From NCBI GenBank assembly GCA_951640165.1, contig OX621246.1:521001-585000 (forward strand): a DNA stretch of 64,000 nt, given 5' to 3'. The stretch is from Pseudoips prasinana (lineage: Eukaryota; Arthropoda; Insecta; Lepidoptera; Nolidae). The position numbers and the translations under genes were made by a program. The notes below the pieces were generated by a model, which ran no database searches, was not told the origin of the DNA, and saw nothing but the letters and a program-made list of their open reading frames with translations. Positions 61,901 through 64,000 of the stretch are shown here, in pieces (position 1 is the first letter of the stretch; the number at the start of each line of letters is the position of its first letter).

Positions 61901-61982
61901 CGTGCCGCACGGCGTGCTGGCGCCCGCGCGCGCGCGCCCGCCGCCGCCCGCGCCGCCCGCCCCGCCGCCCGCCGTGGCGTGA
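22822..61982 (+). CDS. dachs: Unconventional myosin, probable Dachs (class XX), ten coding exons
   Basis: Exons: 22822-22912, 41731-41952, 47297-47433, 47725-47890, 48261-48433, 51255-51454, 52009-52863, 57338-57539, 58448-58927, 61500-61982. All junctions are AG/GT with matching phase, giving 1002 residues. Motor landmarks: 'ILVAVNPY' (exon 4), P-loop GVSGSGKT 206-213, switch I NTHSSR 257-262, switch II DMFGFE 519-524, '[15 protein letters not shown]' (exon 8), '[11 protein letters not shown]' (exon 9), IQ motif '[11 protein letters not shown]' (exon 10). A Ser-rich insert precedes switch II. N-terminus and tail are Pro-rich. In flies Dachs sits at the apical cortex, is restrained by Fat, and promotes growth by opposing Warts. 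The P-loop and switch I depart from the usual GESGAGKT and NxNSSR, in line with weak or absent ATPase. Another divergent myosin class cannot be excluded without alignment; myosin identity itself is certain. Confidence 0.85.
23023..23060. repeat. Imperfect (TG)n microsatellite
   Basis: Alternating gt tract broken by gc and at, just inside intron 1. Confidence 0.7.
23061..25377. other. Intron 1, unassigned part
   Basis: Apart from the inverted repeat at 23740-23797, a G13 run at 24467-24479 and a TA-rich fold at about 24611-24641, I see nothing here. The minus-strand frames at 24666-25081 show no domain. Confidence 0.35.
23740..23797. repeat. Inverted repeat, about 24-bp arms with a 2-nt bulge
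   Basis: 'ctctttaagtcc' to 'aaaatgaaaaa' pairs with 'tttttcattttaggac' to 'ttaaagag' around a short loop; the left arm has two extra bases. Confidence 0.75.
25380..25490 (+). repeat. Dispersed repeat 'ggctttcactgctt', copy 2
   Basis: Matches 12540-12680 through 'ggctttcactgcttcaccgg', 'ggaggtgaacgggcgcccaa' and 'gtctagcaagtaa'. Only the front half is present. Confidence 0.62.
26066..26192 (-). mobile_element. MITE with 'gtacacacggctac' ends, copy 1
   Basis: Ends are inverted repeats (gtacacacggctacatatca and its complement with changes). The body matches 30983-31115 in reverse orientation, sharing 'ttccagtataagctgatctc'. About 127 bp, no coding capacity. The target duplication is unclear because the ends themselves are palindromic (gtac). 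Confidence 0.78.
26193..28234. other. Intron 1, unassigned part
   Basis: No repeat match or coding domain is visible except the inverted repeat at 26759-26808. The frame at 27455-27769 has no recognisable motif and is probably chance. Confidence 0.35.
26759..26808. repeat. Perfect 20-bp inverted repeat, 10-nt loop
   Basis: Arms 26759-26778 and 26789-26808 (gagtattcaatcaatgcgcg and its complement). Confidence 0.85.
28235..28296. repeat. Near-perfect inverted repeat, about 29-bp arms, short loop
   Basis: 'cccattatgtaattg' followed by T-run and 'aatac' pairs with 'gtatt', A-run and 'caattacataatggg' around a 3-4 nt loop; the T and A runs differ by one base. Confidence 0.85.
28310..28420 (-). 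repeat. SINE fragment, degenerate
   Basis: 'gcccgcactaggga', 'tgtagcggggttct' and 'acaaacctataattgacgga' resemble the SINE at 33640-33780 and the piece at 40935-41060. Only the tRNA-distal part is recognisable. Confidence 0.45.
28591..28683. repeat. Inverted duplication of a LINE tail, about 43-bp arms
   Basis: 'aaacaggtgtgagtctatg' plus (tatg)n meets its own inverted copy 'catagactcacgcctgtttc'. The arms are the LINE end seen at 12140-12188, so a retrotransposon tail has been duplicated head to head. Confidence 0.8.
28684..30383. other. Intron 1, unassigned part
   Basis: No supported feature. The region at about 28930-29050 is richer in GC; the remainder is very AT-rich. Confidence 0.35.
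30384..30625 (+). mobile_element. tRNA-derived SINE with clear B box
   Basis: A-box-like 'tggcgtggttagcaaatg' and B box 'gggttcgattccc', then 'ctgggtgtaattatctatat', 'gctctgcttagtttgggatc' and an A/T-rich tail. The tail matches the sequence folded at 48794-48857. Confidence 0.78.
30983..31115 (+). mobile_element. MITE with 'gtacacacggctac' ends, copy 2
   Basis: Same family as 26066-26192 in the opposite orientation. Ends 'gtacacacggctac' and 'gtaaccgtgtgtac' form imperfect inverted repeats. Confidence 0.78.
31442..31742 (+). pseudogene. LINE reverse transcriptase fragment
   Basis: The frame reads '[17 protein letters not shown]', then '[14 protein letters not shown]' and '[13 protein letters not shown]', the conserved region after the RT active site in CR1/Jockey-type LINEs. 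It is truncated on both sides and inserted in intron 1. Confidence 0.75.
32213..32488 (+). repeat. Lepidopteran repeat 'ggccaagtgcgagtcgga ... gggtacggaaccct'
   Basis: Begins 'ggccaagtgcgagtcggact' and ends 'tttgggtacggaaccctaaa', with 'cagacggacagacag' in between. This is a well-known, widely dispersed insect repeat, especially frequent in Lepidoptera. Non-coding. Confidence 0.85.
32577..32622. repeat. Perfect 21-bp inverted repeat, 4-nt loop
   Basis: Arms 32577-32597 and 32602-32622 (attctttatataatcaatg and complement). Confidence 0.87.
32623..33639. other. Intron 1, unassigned part
   Basis: No coding domain, RNA gene or matched repeat is visible. Confidence 0.35.
33640..33780 (-). mobile_element. 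tRNA-derived SINE
   Basis: On the minus strand: A-box-like 'tggtgcagtggttaagac', B box 'gggttcgattccc', then 'tgggtgtactttgtgtccgt'. Typical tRNA-SINE layout. Confidence 0.75.
34300..34560 (+). mobile_element. tRNA-derived SINE, lepidopteran type
   Basis: A-box-like 'tgatctagtggtagcgtatg', then 'gggaaagcacgtaaacccgt', 'actagccgtcccatttcga' and 'agagtgagtgat', a body shared by many lepidopteran SINEs. The B box is eroded. Confidence 0.65.
34561..35364. other. Intron 1, unassigned part
   Basis: No supported feature. A GC-rich patch lies at about 35090-35240. Confidence 0.35.
35365..35515 (+). repeat. Dispersed repeat 'ccctcactgcttg', copy 3
   Basis: Diverged relative of 12540-12680, recognisable from 'ccctcactgcttgatctg', 'gcgccagagaacaacacctt' and 'ctcgtctcagggcggc'. 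Confidence 0.55.
35566..35639. repeat. Perfect 26-bp inverted repeat, 22-nt loop
   Basis: Arms 35566-35591 and 35614-35639 (ttttaagtatgaagcctatg and so on). The loop itself contains 'tctgtat'/'atacaga' and could fold. Confidence 0.87.
35640..37224. other. Intron 1, unassigned part with G18 run
   Basis: A run of 18 G at 36526-36543 follows 'tatatgca'. Otherwise I find no supported feature; the frame at 36503-36865 has no domain. Confidence 0.35.
37225..37470 (+). repeat. Lepidopteran repeat 'gcgacaaacgagcaagcggg', copy 1
   Basis: Matches 51545-51800 in the same orientation: 'gagcaagcgggtcacctgat', 'gtcgcgggtccgttgccggc', 'agtgttgctgacccttcc', 'ccttactcacac'. A common lepidopteran dispersed sequence without coding capacity. 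Confidence 0.8.
37471..38619. other. Intron 1, unassigned part
   Basis: Nothing recognisable in this AT-rich stretch. Confidence 0.35.
38628..39262. mobile_element. hAT-like MITE with perfect 120-bp terminal inverted repeats
   Basis: The first 120 bases (38628-38747) are the exact reverse complement of the last 120 (39143-39262), beginning ggcttattccgtttatcc. The 8-bp duplication ACATTTAC flanks it at 38620-38627 and 39263-39270, as expected for hAT (or P-type) transposition. The 395-bp core has no transposase frame. Short GGGTGGAT/ATCCACCC repeats recur within each arm. The perfect arms and perfect duplication point to recent insertion. Confidence 0.9.
39271..40934. other. Intron 1, unassigned part
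   Basis: No coding domain or matched repeat is visible. Confidence 0.35.
40935..41060 (-). repeat. SINE-like fragment
   Basis: 'ctgttgttaaactcaactcc', 'cgcactagggatctaaacgc' and 'aaaggacacaaatcacatcg' resemble the degenerate SINE pieces at 28310 and 33640. The remainder up to exon 2 (41061-41730) shows nothing recognisable. Confidence 0.42.
41731..41952 (+). CDS. dachs: Myosin exon 2 (helical and Pro-rich)
   Basis: Residues 31-104. '[19 protein letters not shown]' is amphipathic and probably coiled-coil, followed by a Gly-rich and then a Pro-rich stretch. Acceptor cttccag/ac, donor ccaccag/gtctgt. Phase 1 in and out. A LINE begins 26 bases into the following intron. Confidence 0.82.
41979..45954 (-). 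mobile_element. Full-length LINE with 13-bp target duplication
   Basis: AACAGAACTATAT occurs at 41966-41978 and 45955-45967, bracketing 3976 bp. The minus-strand element ends in (CATCAT)n at 41979-41990, has one long intact ORF and about 600 bases of 5' leader. It sits in intron 2 of the myosin gene in antisense orientation. The complete length, intact ORF and perfect duplication indicate recent retrotransposition. Confidence 0.92.
42021..45347 (-). CDS. LINE endonuclease-reverse transcriptase, intact
   Basis: Up to 1108 residues; the ATG at 45221 ('[12 protein letters not shown]') is a likelier start because it opens directly on the endonuclease, giving 1066. Endonuclease motifs: '[11 protein letters not shown]', '[11 protein letters not shown]', 'WTDHRLV'. 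RT motifs: '[20 protein letters not shown]', '[17 protein letters not shown]', '[20 protein letters not shown]', and catalytic 'MYADDL'. At the C-terminus a C2H2 finger, C-x2-C-x12-H-x3-H ('[10 protein letters not shown]...HMRAH'), may bind nucleic acid. A single-ORF, APE-type element, possibly RTE-like; the clade is uncertain. No internal stop. Confidence 0.93.
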   Translation of the reverse strand: MSQKNAHPDLREGSNHGCLCIYFYRGRRYTSNKKKTQPSSNTMTFGAWNVRTLLDSDANACPERKTAIVARELRRYNIDVAALSETHLADEGELVEDGGGYTFLWKGTAASEPRRSGVGFAIKNHLLKRLQEYPVHISDRVTTLRLHLEHDNYLNVISVYAPTLDKSDDIKDKFYEELTHCLERVRPSEQILLLGDFNARVGRDYEAWPKVLGRHGIGNMNSNGRLLLSLCAQFDMAITNTMFRLRAKHKATWMHPRSKHWHLIDYAIVRQKDISQIQITRVMRGAHCWTDHRLVVTKLNLCLRRPRRSGRVKLACLGVDKLQNLGTRQQFAQTLASTLPSLRNGAEGVDAEWGALSSHILGTAQNTLGVKVRKNEDWFDENDRVLADAIGKHRVLLRNGSREKQGRGAAEIKKSDMELRKLSREIKNRWWQEKARHMQWLADTNQLGEFYGEVRKLISTRNSLKVPLKSMDGKGLLESKDAILKRWAEHFSALLNVDRSADLEHIRSMPQMSVANQMNEPLSRNEIVLAIKQQPNKRAAGMDCIPGELIKYGGDELHSAFYELFVLVWETERIPADFKVSRICALYKNKGDRSDCNSYRGISLLSVPGKVFARVLLNRLMTLSEKILPETQFRFRPDRGTCEAIFSLLQLQEKSREQGRKLYLCFVDLEKAFDSVPREALWIVLEKLGCTDKFVRLLRLLHDDMECCVAVDDDQSDFFPVTCGVKQGCVLAPTLFALYFAVVVREALQLFSDGVRIRFRTDGNLFNLARFKARTKVSYAMITEIMYADDLCFVAESPDSLQQLMSNFHEACQKFGLKISVKKTEVMSLDNNGHKTLTMKLGEDSLKQVDKFRYLGSTLTSKCDLDAEINGRIGAAAAAFGKLDAKVFRSHNLKLATKISVYTAIVLPNILYSAETWTVYRRHIRTLDQFHLKCLRKILKIRWSDRVRNTEVLRRANVGGIEAYLMRRQLRWCGHVSRMAEERVAKRIFYSELKEGKRKQGGQFLRYKDVQKRHMKKCDIETSLWERLAADRSDWRALVKNKVSDFEDHRRSELDSRRDELKARPPAAISYNFNNGVLTCPQCARTFSNKIGYCSHMRAHQRQLSVRS
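45968..46876. other. Intron 2, unassigned part
   Basis: No coding domain; the frame at 46198-46593 is without recognisable motif. Confidence 0.35.
46877..47141. mobile_element. Short inverted-repeat element (MITE)
   Basis: About 38-bp imperfect terminal inverted repeats: left 'cttacctatcagtgaagttc', right complement 'ttacctgtaagtgaagttct', both followed by 'tattccaatta'. About 265 bp, no coding. It ends about 155 bases before exon 3. Confidence 0.72.
47297..47433 (+). CDS. dachs: Myosin exon 3 (motor entry)
   Basis: Residues 105-150. '[20 protein letters not shown]' and 'RFYHNKFY' match the start of a myosin motor. Acceptor cgccag/ag; donor tat/gtaagg. Phase 1 in, 0 out. Confidence 0.9.
47725..47890 (+). 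CDS. dachs: Myosin exon 4
   Basis: Residues 151-205. '[15 protein letters not shown]' is the motor's conserved 'ILVAVNPY' strand. The end 'YPQAIILS' leads into the P-loop, whose first Gly codon is split by the intron. Acceptor attccag; donor gtcag/gtccgc. Confidence 0.95.
48090..48150 (-). repeat. SINE tail fragment in intron 4
   Basis: 'gccccaaactaagcaaagct' and 'atgggtaccaggcgatgata' match the sequence folded at 48794-48857 and, in complement, the SINE tail at 30547. Confidence 0.65.
48261..48433 (+). CDS. dachs: Myosin exon 5 (P-loop and switch I)
   Basis: Residues 206-263. P-loop reads GVSGSGKT where most myosins have GESGAGKT: Glu is Val and Ala is Ser; the catalytic Lys-Thr is kept. 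Switch I reads NTHSSR versus NxNSSR, with the second Asn replaced by His. These changes sit in the nucleotide pocket. Acceptor ttccag, donor cgcatc/gtcagt, phase 1 in, 0 out. Confidence 0.93.
48555..48725. mobile_element. Short inverted-repeat element 'gaagttatacttc'
   Basis: Ends gaagttatacttc and gaagtataacttc are inverted repeats of each other and nearly palindromic themselves. The body 'gcgatggagaaaaatgatga' and 'gtgaatttttacgacgcgcg' is a dispersed repeat I recognise from lepidopteran sequences. Located in intron 5. Confidence 0.65.
48794..48857. repeat. Perfect 30-bp inverted repeat, 4-nt loop
   Basis: Arms 48794-48823 and 48828-48857 are exact reverse complements around gcta. The arm is the SINE tail sequence (gtaccagctttgcttagttt). 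The SINE body follows directly at 48868. Confidence 0.9.
48868..49037 (-). mobile_element. tRNA-derived SINE (copy B)
   Basis: Nearly the same as 8605-8776, with B box 'gggattcgaaccc' on the + strand as its complement. Located in intron 5. The following 550 bases to 49590 hold nothing recognisable. Confidence 0.8.
49594..50875 (-). mobile_element. Full-length mariner transposon
   Basis: 1282 bp with nearly identical terminal inverted repeats of about 26 bp (ggtctttacctatgaaattg at the left, its complement at the right) and TA at 49592-49593 and 50876-50877. One intact transposase frame lies inside. It occupies intron 5 of the myosin gene in antisense orientation. Confidence 0.95.
49669..50688 (-). 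CDS. Mariner transposase, D,D34D, intact
   Basis: 339 residues from the ATG at 50688 ('[17 protein letters not shown]'); the frame is open 13 codons further up, but this start fits the family's usual length. N-terminal helix-turn-helix region binds the ends. Catalytic residues: D151 in 'TCDEKWI', D243 in 'LHDNARPH', D278 in 'APTDYY', with exactly 34 residues between the last two. 'WVPHEL' and 'YSPDLAP' signatures are present. It excises and inserts the element at TA. No stop or frameshift, so it may still be functional. Confidence 0.95.
   Translation of the reverse strand: MDTLKIRVIMEYEYRRGSNAAQAARNINDVYGANTTNQRTTCYWFARFRSGNFDLKNEPRGRPKTLVDNDELKAVVEADDTQSTAELAAAFDVSVKTILVHLRQIGKVKKLDKWVPHELNDRQREVRVETCLALLNRHTNEGILNRIVTCDEKWILFDNRKRSASWLDPGSAPKQCPKRKLTPRKVMVTVWWSSAGVIHHSFLPNGVSITADVYCEELSTMMEKLAHLQPALVNRSSPLLLHDNARPHTAQQTVSKLQELGLEALRHPPYSPDLAPTDYYFFQNLDNFLAGKKFNTREAVQNAFEEFVASRPADFFKKGINKLPLRWQRCIDCMGDYFD
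50905..51130. repeat. Degenerate 'atcggtgt' cluster and dispersed repeat
   Basis: The word (a)tcggtgt occurs five times between 50911 and 50992, followed by 'gaatcgaggccatgagaaaa', 'aagactggctgcattgccac' and 'ccctggtcacgggaagccct', which looks like a decayed transposon-derived sequence. No family assigned. Confidence 0.4.
51255..51454 (+). CDS. dachs: Myosin exon 6
   Basis: Residues 264-329. '[20 protein letters not shown]' follows switch I, then '[19 protein letters not shown]', the conserved 'GERNFHIFYQ' motif. Acceptor ttcccag; donor gag/gtatgc. Phase 0 in, 2 out. Confidence 0.95.
51545..51800 (+). repeat. Lepidopteran repeat 'gcgacaaatgagcaagtggg', copy 2
   Basis: Matches 37225-37470 and contains the fuller form with 'tggtaagtgctcaccgccg' and 'gtcgcgggtgcgttgccggt'. 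It fills most of intron 6. Confidence 0.8.
52009..52863 (+). CDS. dachs: Myosin exon 7 (switch II; Ser-rich insert)
   Basis: Residues 330-614. Contains '[18 protein letters not shown]', a Ser/Gly/Arg-rich insert ('[12 protein letters not shown]') before switch II '[10 protein letters not shown]', then 'QHFYNTHVF' and '[20 protein letters not shown]'. The donor cacag/gtacca at 52863 is chosen because only it gives phase 2 for exon 8; the gccag/gttaca site 17 bases later would not. Very GC-rich, so antisense frames stay open by chance. Its last 108 bases are re-used in the tandem array that follows. Confidence 0.92.
52756..53511 (+). repeat. 143-bp tandem array made from the end of exon 7
   Basis: Units start at 52756 (the exon itself), 52893, 53036, 53179, 53322 and 53465; spacings are 137, then 143 four times. 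The last unit breaks off near 53501. Each full unit has the exon's terminal 108 nt plus 35 nt of intron (29 in the first). Copies are nearly identical; the one at 53179 has two changes near 53270. In every later copy the exon's 'tgcatcgacc' has become 'tgcagcgacc', creating a candidate acceptor AG, and cacag/gtacca donors recur. Confidence 0.95.
53512..53999. other. Intron 7, unassigned part
   Basis: AT-rich, no recognisable feature. Confidence 0.35.
54032..54085. repeat. Perfect 24-bp inverted repeat, 6-nt loop
   Basis: Arms 54032-54055 and 54062-54085 (tttgcggagccgttttacta and so on) lie at the edge of the decayed BEL copy. The arm looks like BEL-derived coding sequence duplicated in inverse. 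Confidence 0.88.
55227..56455 (-). mobile_element. Non-autonomous hAT transposon with 8-bp target duplication
   Basis: ATTGAAGG occurs at 55219-55226 and 56456-56463. Ends are inverted repeats: left cagggatgttatggata, right complement cagtgttgttatggata. Repeated 'ttcggttacggatat' and 'ggatatgg' words fill both sub-terminal regions (55245-55370, 56355-56450), as in hAT transposase-binding zones. Inside is only a transposase N-terminus. 1229 bp, so internally deleted. Confidence 0.85.
55509..55873 (-). pseudogene. hAT transposase N-terminal remnant with BED zinc finger
   Basis: Minus-strand frame: '[19 protein letters not shown]' then '[11 protein letters not shown]', a BED-type finger (C-x2-C ... 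H-x4-5-H) that binds the element ends. It goes on to '[14 protein letters not shown]', where hAT proteins begin their helical part, then stops. A stop codon also lies in front of the finger near 55830. The catalytic domain is absent. Confidence 0.75.
56811..57337. other. Intron 7, unassigned part
   Basis: AT-rich, no recognisable feature up to exon 8. Confidence 0.35.
57338..57539 (+). CDS. dachs: Myosin exon 8
   Basis: Residues 615-682. '[20 protein letters not shown]' and '[18 protein letters not shown]' match the motor segment after the relay region. Acceptor gtcgcag/g, donor ctcaag/gtatga. Phase 2 in, 0 out. Very GC-rich. Confidence 0.95.
57660..57990. repeat. Degenerate 'ttgccgaa / ttgccaac' tandem-like repeat
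   Basis: Words such as 'cgccgaaag', 'ttttggcagatttt', 'cttaccaacta', 'tttgccgaataattatttgc' and 'caacttatcata' recur. This resembles a decayed short tandem or transposon interior known from Lepidoptera. No boundaries were found. Confidence 0.4.
58030..58300 (-). pseudogene. LINE ORF2 C-terminal fragment in intron 8
   Basis: Minus-strand reading gives '[19 protein letters not shown]' and '[19 protein letters not shown]', the C-terminal pattern of a common insect LINE, with a frame change between the two. RT core absent. Confidence 0.7.
58448..58927 (+). CDS. dachs: Myosin exon 9 (actin-binding part, converter)
   Basis: Residues 683-842. '[20 protein letters not shown]' is the conserved motif near the SH1 helix; '[20 protein letters not shown]' and '[14 protein letters not shown]' follow, and '[13 protein letters not shown]' is the end of the converter. 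An Ala/Pro-rich stretch before the converter is unusually low in complexity. Acceptor tgtgcag, donor cgccag/gtaggc, phase 0 both sides. Confidence 0.95.
58983..60620 (-). mobile_element. Internally deleted LINE (CR1/Jockey-like)
   Basis: Three parts on the minus strand: ORF1 C-terminus (60446-60620, '[16 protein letters not shown]' and '[14 protein letters not shown]'), ORF2 endonuclease (59752-60390, '[10 protein letters not shown]', '[10 protein letters not shown]'), and the RT C-terminal part (58983-59700, '[15 protein letters not shown]'). The catalytic RT core is missing: the endonuclease frame joins the post-catalytic sequence near 59755. It fills most of intron 9. Confidence 0.82.
59752..60390 (-). 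pseudogene. LINE endonuclease domain
   Basis: 212 codons starting '[20 protein letters not shown]', with 'VRGLRTK', 'VILLTETWL' and 'GGDFNLPQ' of the AP-type endonuclease. The domain is nearly complete but its protein ends at the deletion junction, so no functional retrotransposon protein can result. Confidence 0.78.
60621..61499. other. Intron 9, unassigned part
   Basis: Moderately GC-rich with short open frames on both strands but no motif I can name; it may be a decayed transposon. It ends at the exon 10 acceptor. Confidence 0.35.
61500..61982 (+). CDS. dachs: Myosin exon 10 (IQ motif, Pro-rich tail, stop)
   Basis: Residues 843-1002, TGA at 61980. '[20 protein letters not shown]' is an IQ motif for a light chain or calmodulin, directly after the converter. 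A long Pro/Ala-rich stretch follows, then '[20 protein letters not shown]' to '[16 protein letters not shown]', which may be an SH3-like fold, and a Pro-rich end. In flies the Dachs C-terminus binds the SH3 protein Dlish; whether this tail does is inference. Confidence 0.9.
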   Translation: MLERMRRARRQAAARCIQAAWRRSRHAARPPARPRPAPIAGTPPPEPAHKAEPLRAPPPPAPPAPGAPERPPPLPPPRAYTVAGGVKLGYPQQRTVGADWAAEGVRLRAGDTVLVVGAARRGHVGVQLGARTVSVPHGVLAPARARPPPPAPPAPPPAVA

Positions 61983-62856
61983 CCGAGCCCGGGGAGCGAG
62001 TGTAAATAGTAACGATTAAGTATTTATGGTCGCCCGGAGAAGTCGTTACGAACCGGCCGTCGACCGACCCCGCAGTATTATGCCCGAGACGCCTATAGAT
62101 GCCGCCACATTGTGCATGCCGCCCGCCGCCCGGCCGCGGGCCAGCGGACCGTCGCCCTCCCTGTCGTGTGCCATATGTCTATAGAAGCTCTATGTCCGAT
62201 TCTTGTGCAATCACGCTTTAAACACGGAAAGACTTGTTATATTATTTAATAGAGATGTTATATTTTACATTTCGATCGATTTGTGTGGACTCTGGCTTCT
62301 TGTTAGGCACGAAACCTCATCTGGGATGACGTTCGATACCATATGATTTAACAATATATATGATTTAAATGAAACTACAACCCTGATGACGCCGGTATAG
62401 TGTCCACGTATACTGACACCTTGTCACTATATTTTATAGGCCGTTGTATAATTAACTGTTATGTGTTCGCACGCGAACCAGCAGGCACAAGTTCGACGAC
62501 TCAACACATGCATTGAGTGATAGATACGAGTGCTTCATATATTTAGTATTTCCATTAGATTCTTGTTCCTCATTATGTAAATACGAAAAGGCACTGTAAC
62601 TTATTTTTCATCTCGGGGCACCCCGAGTTCCTGCAAGGTGCTATTAGTAAGTGCGTACCAGCACTAAGATATGTTGTACAGTATCAGAAGCGCCAACGTG
62701 TGTGTCACAATTCGTGCCAAGTACCTACCTACTCAGTATTCCGCTTTCGCTCAACACACGATGCAACAATGCAATATCTTTTAAGAAATAAGCATTCAAG
62801 CGATATTCCTTTGTTAATACTTCGTCAGAGGCAACAATTGTCTATCACATAATATA
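61983..62856 (+). other. Myosin 3' UTR and flank
   Basis: GC-rich for about 180 bases after the stop, then AT-rich. No canonical AATAAA is visible in this stretch, so the 3' end could not be placed; the first clear AATAAA is at 63177-63182 inside the following MITE. Confidence 0.5.
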
Positions 62857-63280
62857 ATGAGGGCTACCGTTTTTGTGCTCACCAGTCGGCGCCACTGTCG
62901 CGGAAGGTCTACTATAGCTGTCAAAATCATTGTTATTGTGGACGCGACCAATGTTTTTACGAAAAATATTTAAAATCCTGTTAAAGTGTTTCATAAAAAT
63001 AGCATGCCGCAGTGTTGTGCGGGGACTGCACAACACTGCGGCATGCTATTTTTATGAAACACTTTAACAGGATTTTAAATATTTTTTCAAATTATTTACA
63101 GTCATCGAGCTGTTACTCATTTTGTAATTTATTTAGTTTTAAACCAAAAATTTTAGTTATAATCGCAGTTTTTATTAATAAACAGCGTAACCCGAACAAA
63201 AACAGTGTATTTTGACGTTTCGTAGACCTGCCGCGATGCTAGCGCCTCTAGCGGCAAATTGATACGCGGTAGCCCTCATT
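62857..63280. mobile_element. MITE with 'aatgagggctaccg' ends
   Basis: Left end 'aatgagggctaccg' and right end 'cggtagccctcatt' are exact inverted repeats, with weaker similarity going inwards (gtcgcggaaggtctac versus gcggcaggtctacg in complement). The family is common in Lepidoptera. A 59-bp perfect fold-back lies inside. Confidence 0.75.
62962..63086. repeat. Perfect 59-bp inverted repeat, 7-nt loop
   Basis: Arms 62962-63020 and 63028-63086 are exact reverse complements around ggggact. It lies inside the 'gagggctaccg' element and gives the same short peptide on both strands, with no sign of coding. Confidence 0.92.
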
Positions 63281-64000
63281 GATACAAAACGTCAATTTAT
63301 CAACGAGACTCACATTTTGAAGGTATTTCATTAAATATCTAGAAAATGTGACGTGTTAAATAAAAAAAAACAAATTTCACCACGAATGTGTCATGGCGAA
63401 GATTAATCCGACGAAGAATTATTAACCGATTCCTAGCGGATGGCACCGCAGAGGCGCCATGGATAACTTTTGTGTATGGCGTTTGGCACCCGGCAAATGT
63501 ATGCCTTTAAAATTCGGTAAAGATGACATTTTCACGTAGAGACCTTCAAAAGCCGTCATTATCAACACGTGCAGGATAGTTCGAAATTTTTTACAGACTA
63601 ACGATCAAGAAATATTGCCAACTCGGGCTTGTTCATCAAACTTAGTAATAATTCCCTTGGTTAACACCTGGCTTTGGCCCGTGTTCTCCTTACGATACCG
63701 GTGAAGACCGGGAAACTAAAAAGTAATAATAATAAATAATTTATTAGCAGCCAATAGTACAAGGGTTTGGTATTTTAACATTAAATTTTAACTTAAAATG
63801 ACATTTTCTAAGTGTCGTTAATATTTATTTTAAATCACTACAAACAAACTGACCGTTTACGTTTGATTTCGGGTAGACTAAACATATAACAAGTGGAAAT
63901 AGAAAAAAATGTATATCACAATTTATAGCGCATGGATCCCCAGAGGAGCCATCAGTCTCTGGCGCTAGGCGCCCCAAATGAGCCACGAAATACTTGTTTG
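63281..64000. other. Unassigned flank
   Basis: No frame, RNA gene or matched repeat that I can support. 'ggcaccgcagaggcgccatg' and 'tctggcgctaggcgcccc' (GC-rich words) look repeat-derived. Confidence 0.35.

Overview
This window is AT-rich animal DNA, most likely from a moth or butterfly (Lepidoptera). It carries several dispersed repeats familiar from lepidopteran genomes: tRNA-derived SINEs, the repeat ending 'gggtacggaaccctaaaa', and the 'gagggctaccg' inverted-repeat element. It also has AT-rich introns, BEL/Pao, R1-like and mariner elements, and one host gene with very GC-rich exons. No bacterial features are present.

The only host gene I can support is an unconventional myosin on the + strand, spanning 22822-61982. 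It has ten coding exons whose splice phases all agree and which join to a 1002-residue protein. Order in the protein: a short coiled-coil-like and Pro-rich N-terminus, a myosin motor with an unusual P-loop (GVSGSGKT), one IQ motif, and a Pro-rich tail with a possible SH3-like end. It best matches the arthropod class XX myosin Dachs, which acts at the cell cortex in the Fat/Dachsous pathway controlling growth and planar polarity. That identification rests on architecture, not on an alignment.

Layout. 1-22.7 kb is intergenic and built from mobile elements: a LINE interrupted by a TAA-flanked inverted-repeat element (0.4-4.5 kb), R1-like and other LINE scraps with SINEs (7.8-12.4 kb), and a complete BEL/Pao retrotransposon (14598-21588, minus strand) with two LTRs that read as identical and an uninterrupted 1770-codon ORF. 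22.7-22.9 kb is a GC-rich 5' region and exon 1. Intron 1 (18.8 kb) holds SINEs, MITEs, fold-back repeats and a 635-bp element with perfect 120-bp terminal inverted repeats. Intron 2 holds a full-length LINE with a 13-bp target duplication, inserted 26 bp past the exon 2 splice donor. Intron 5 holds a full-length mariner with an intact transposase. Intron 7 starts with a 143-bp tandem array copied from the end of exon 7 and continues with a decayed BEL copy split by a hAT element. Intron 9 holds an internally deleted LINE. After the stop codon come the 3' UTR, a MITE and unassigned DNA.

The most noteworthy signals are: the exon-7-derived tandem array, whose units each carry a symmetric 108-nt exon-like cassette; the LINE next to a splice donor; three apparently intact transposable elements of different classes; and many near-perfect short-spacer inverted duplications inside unrelated elements.
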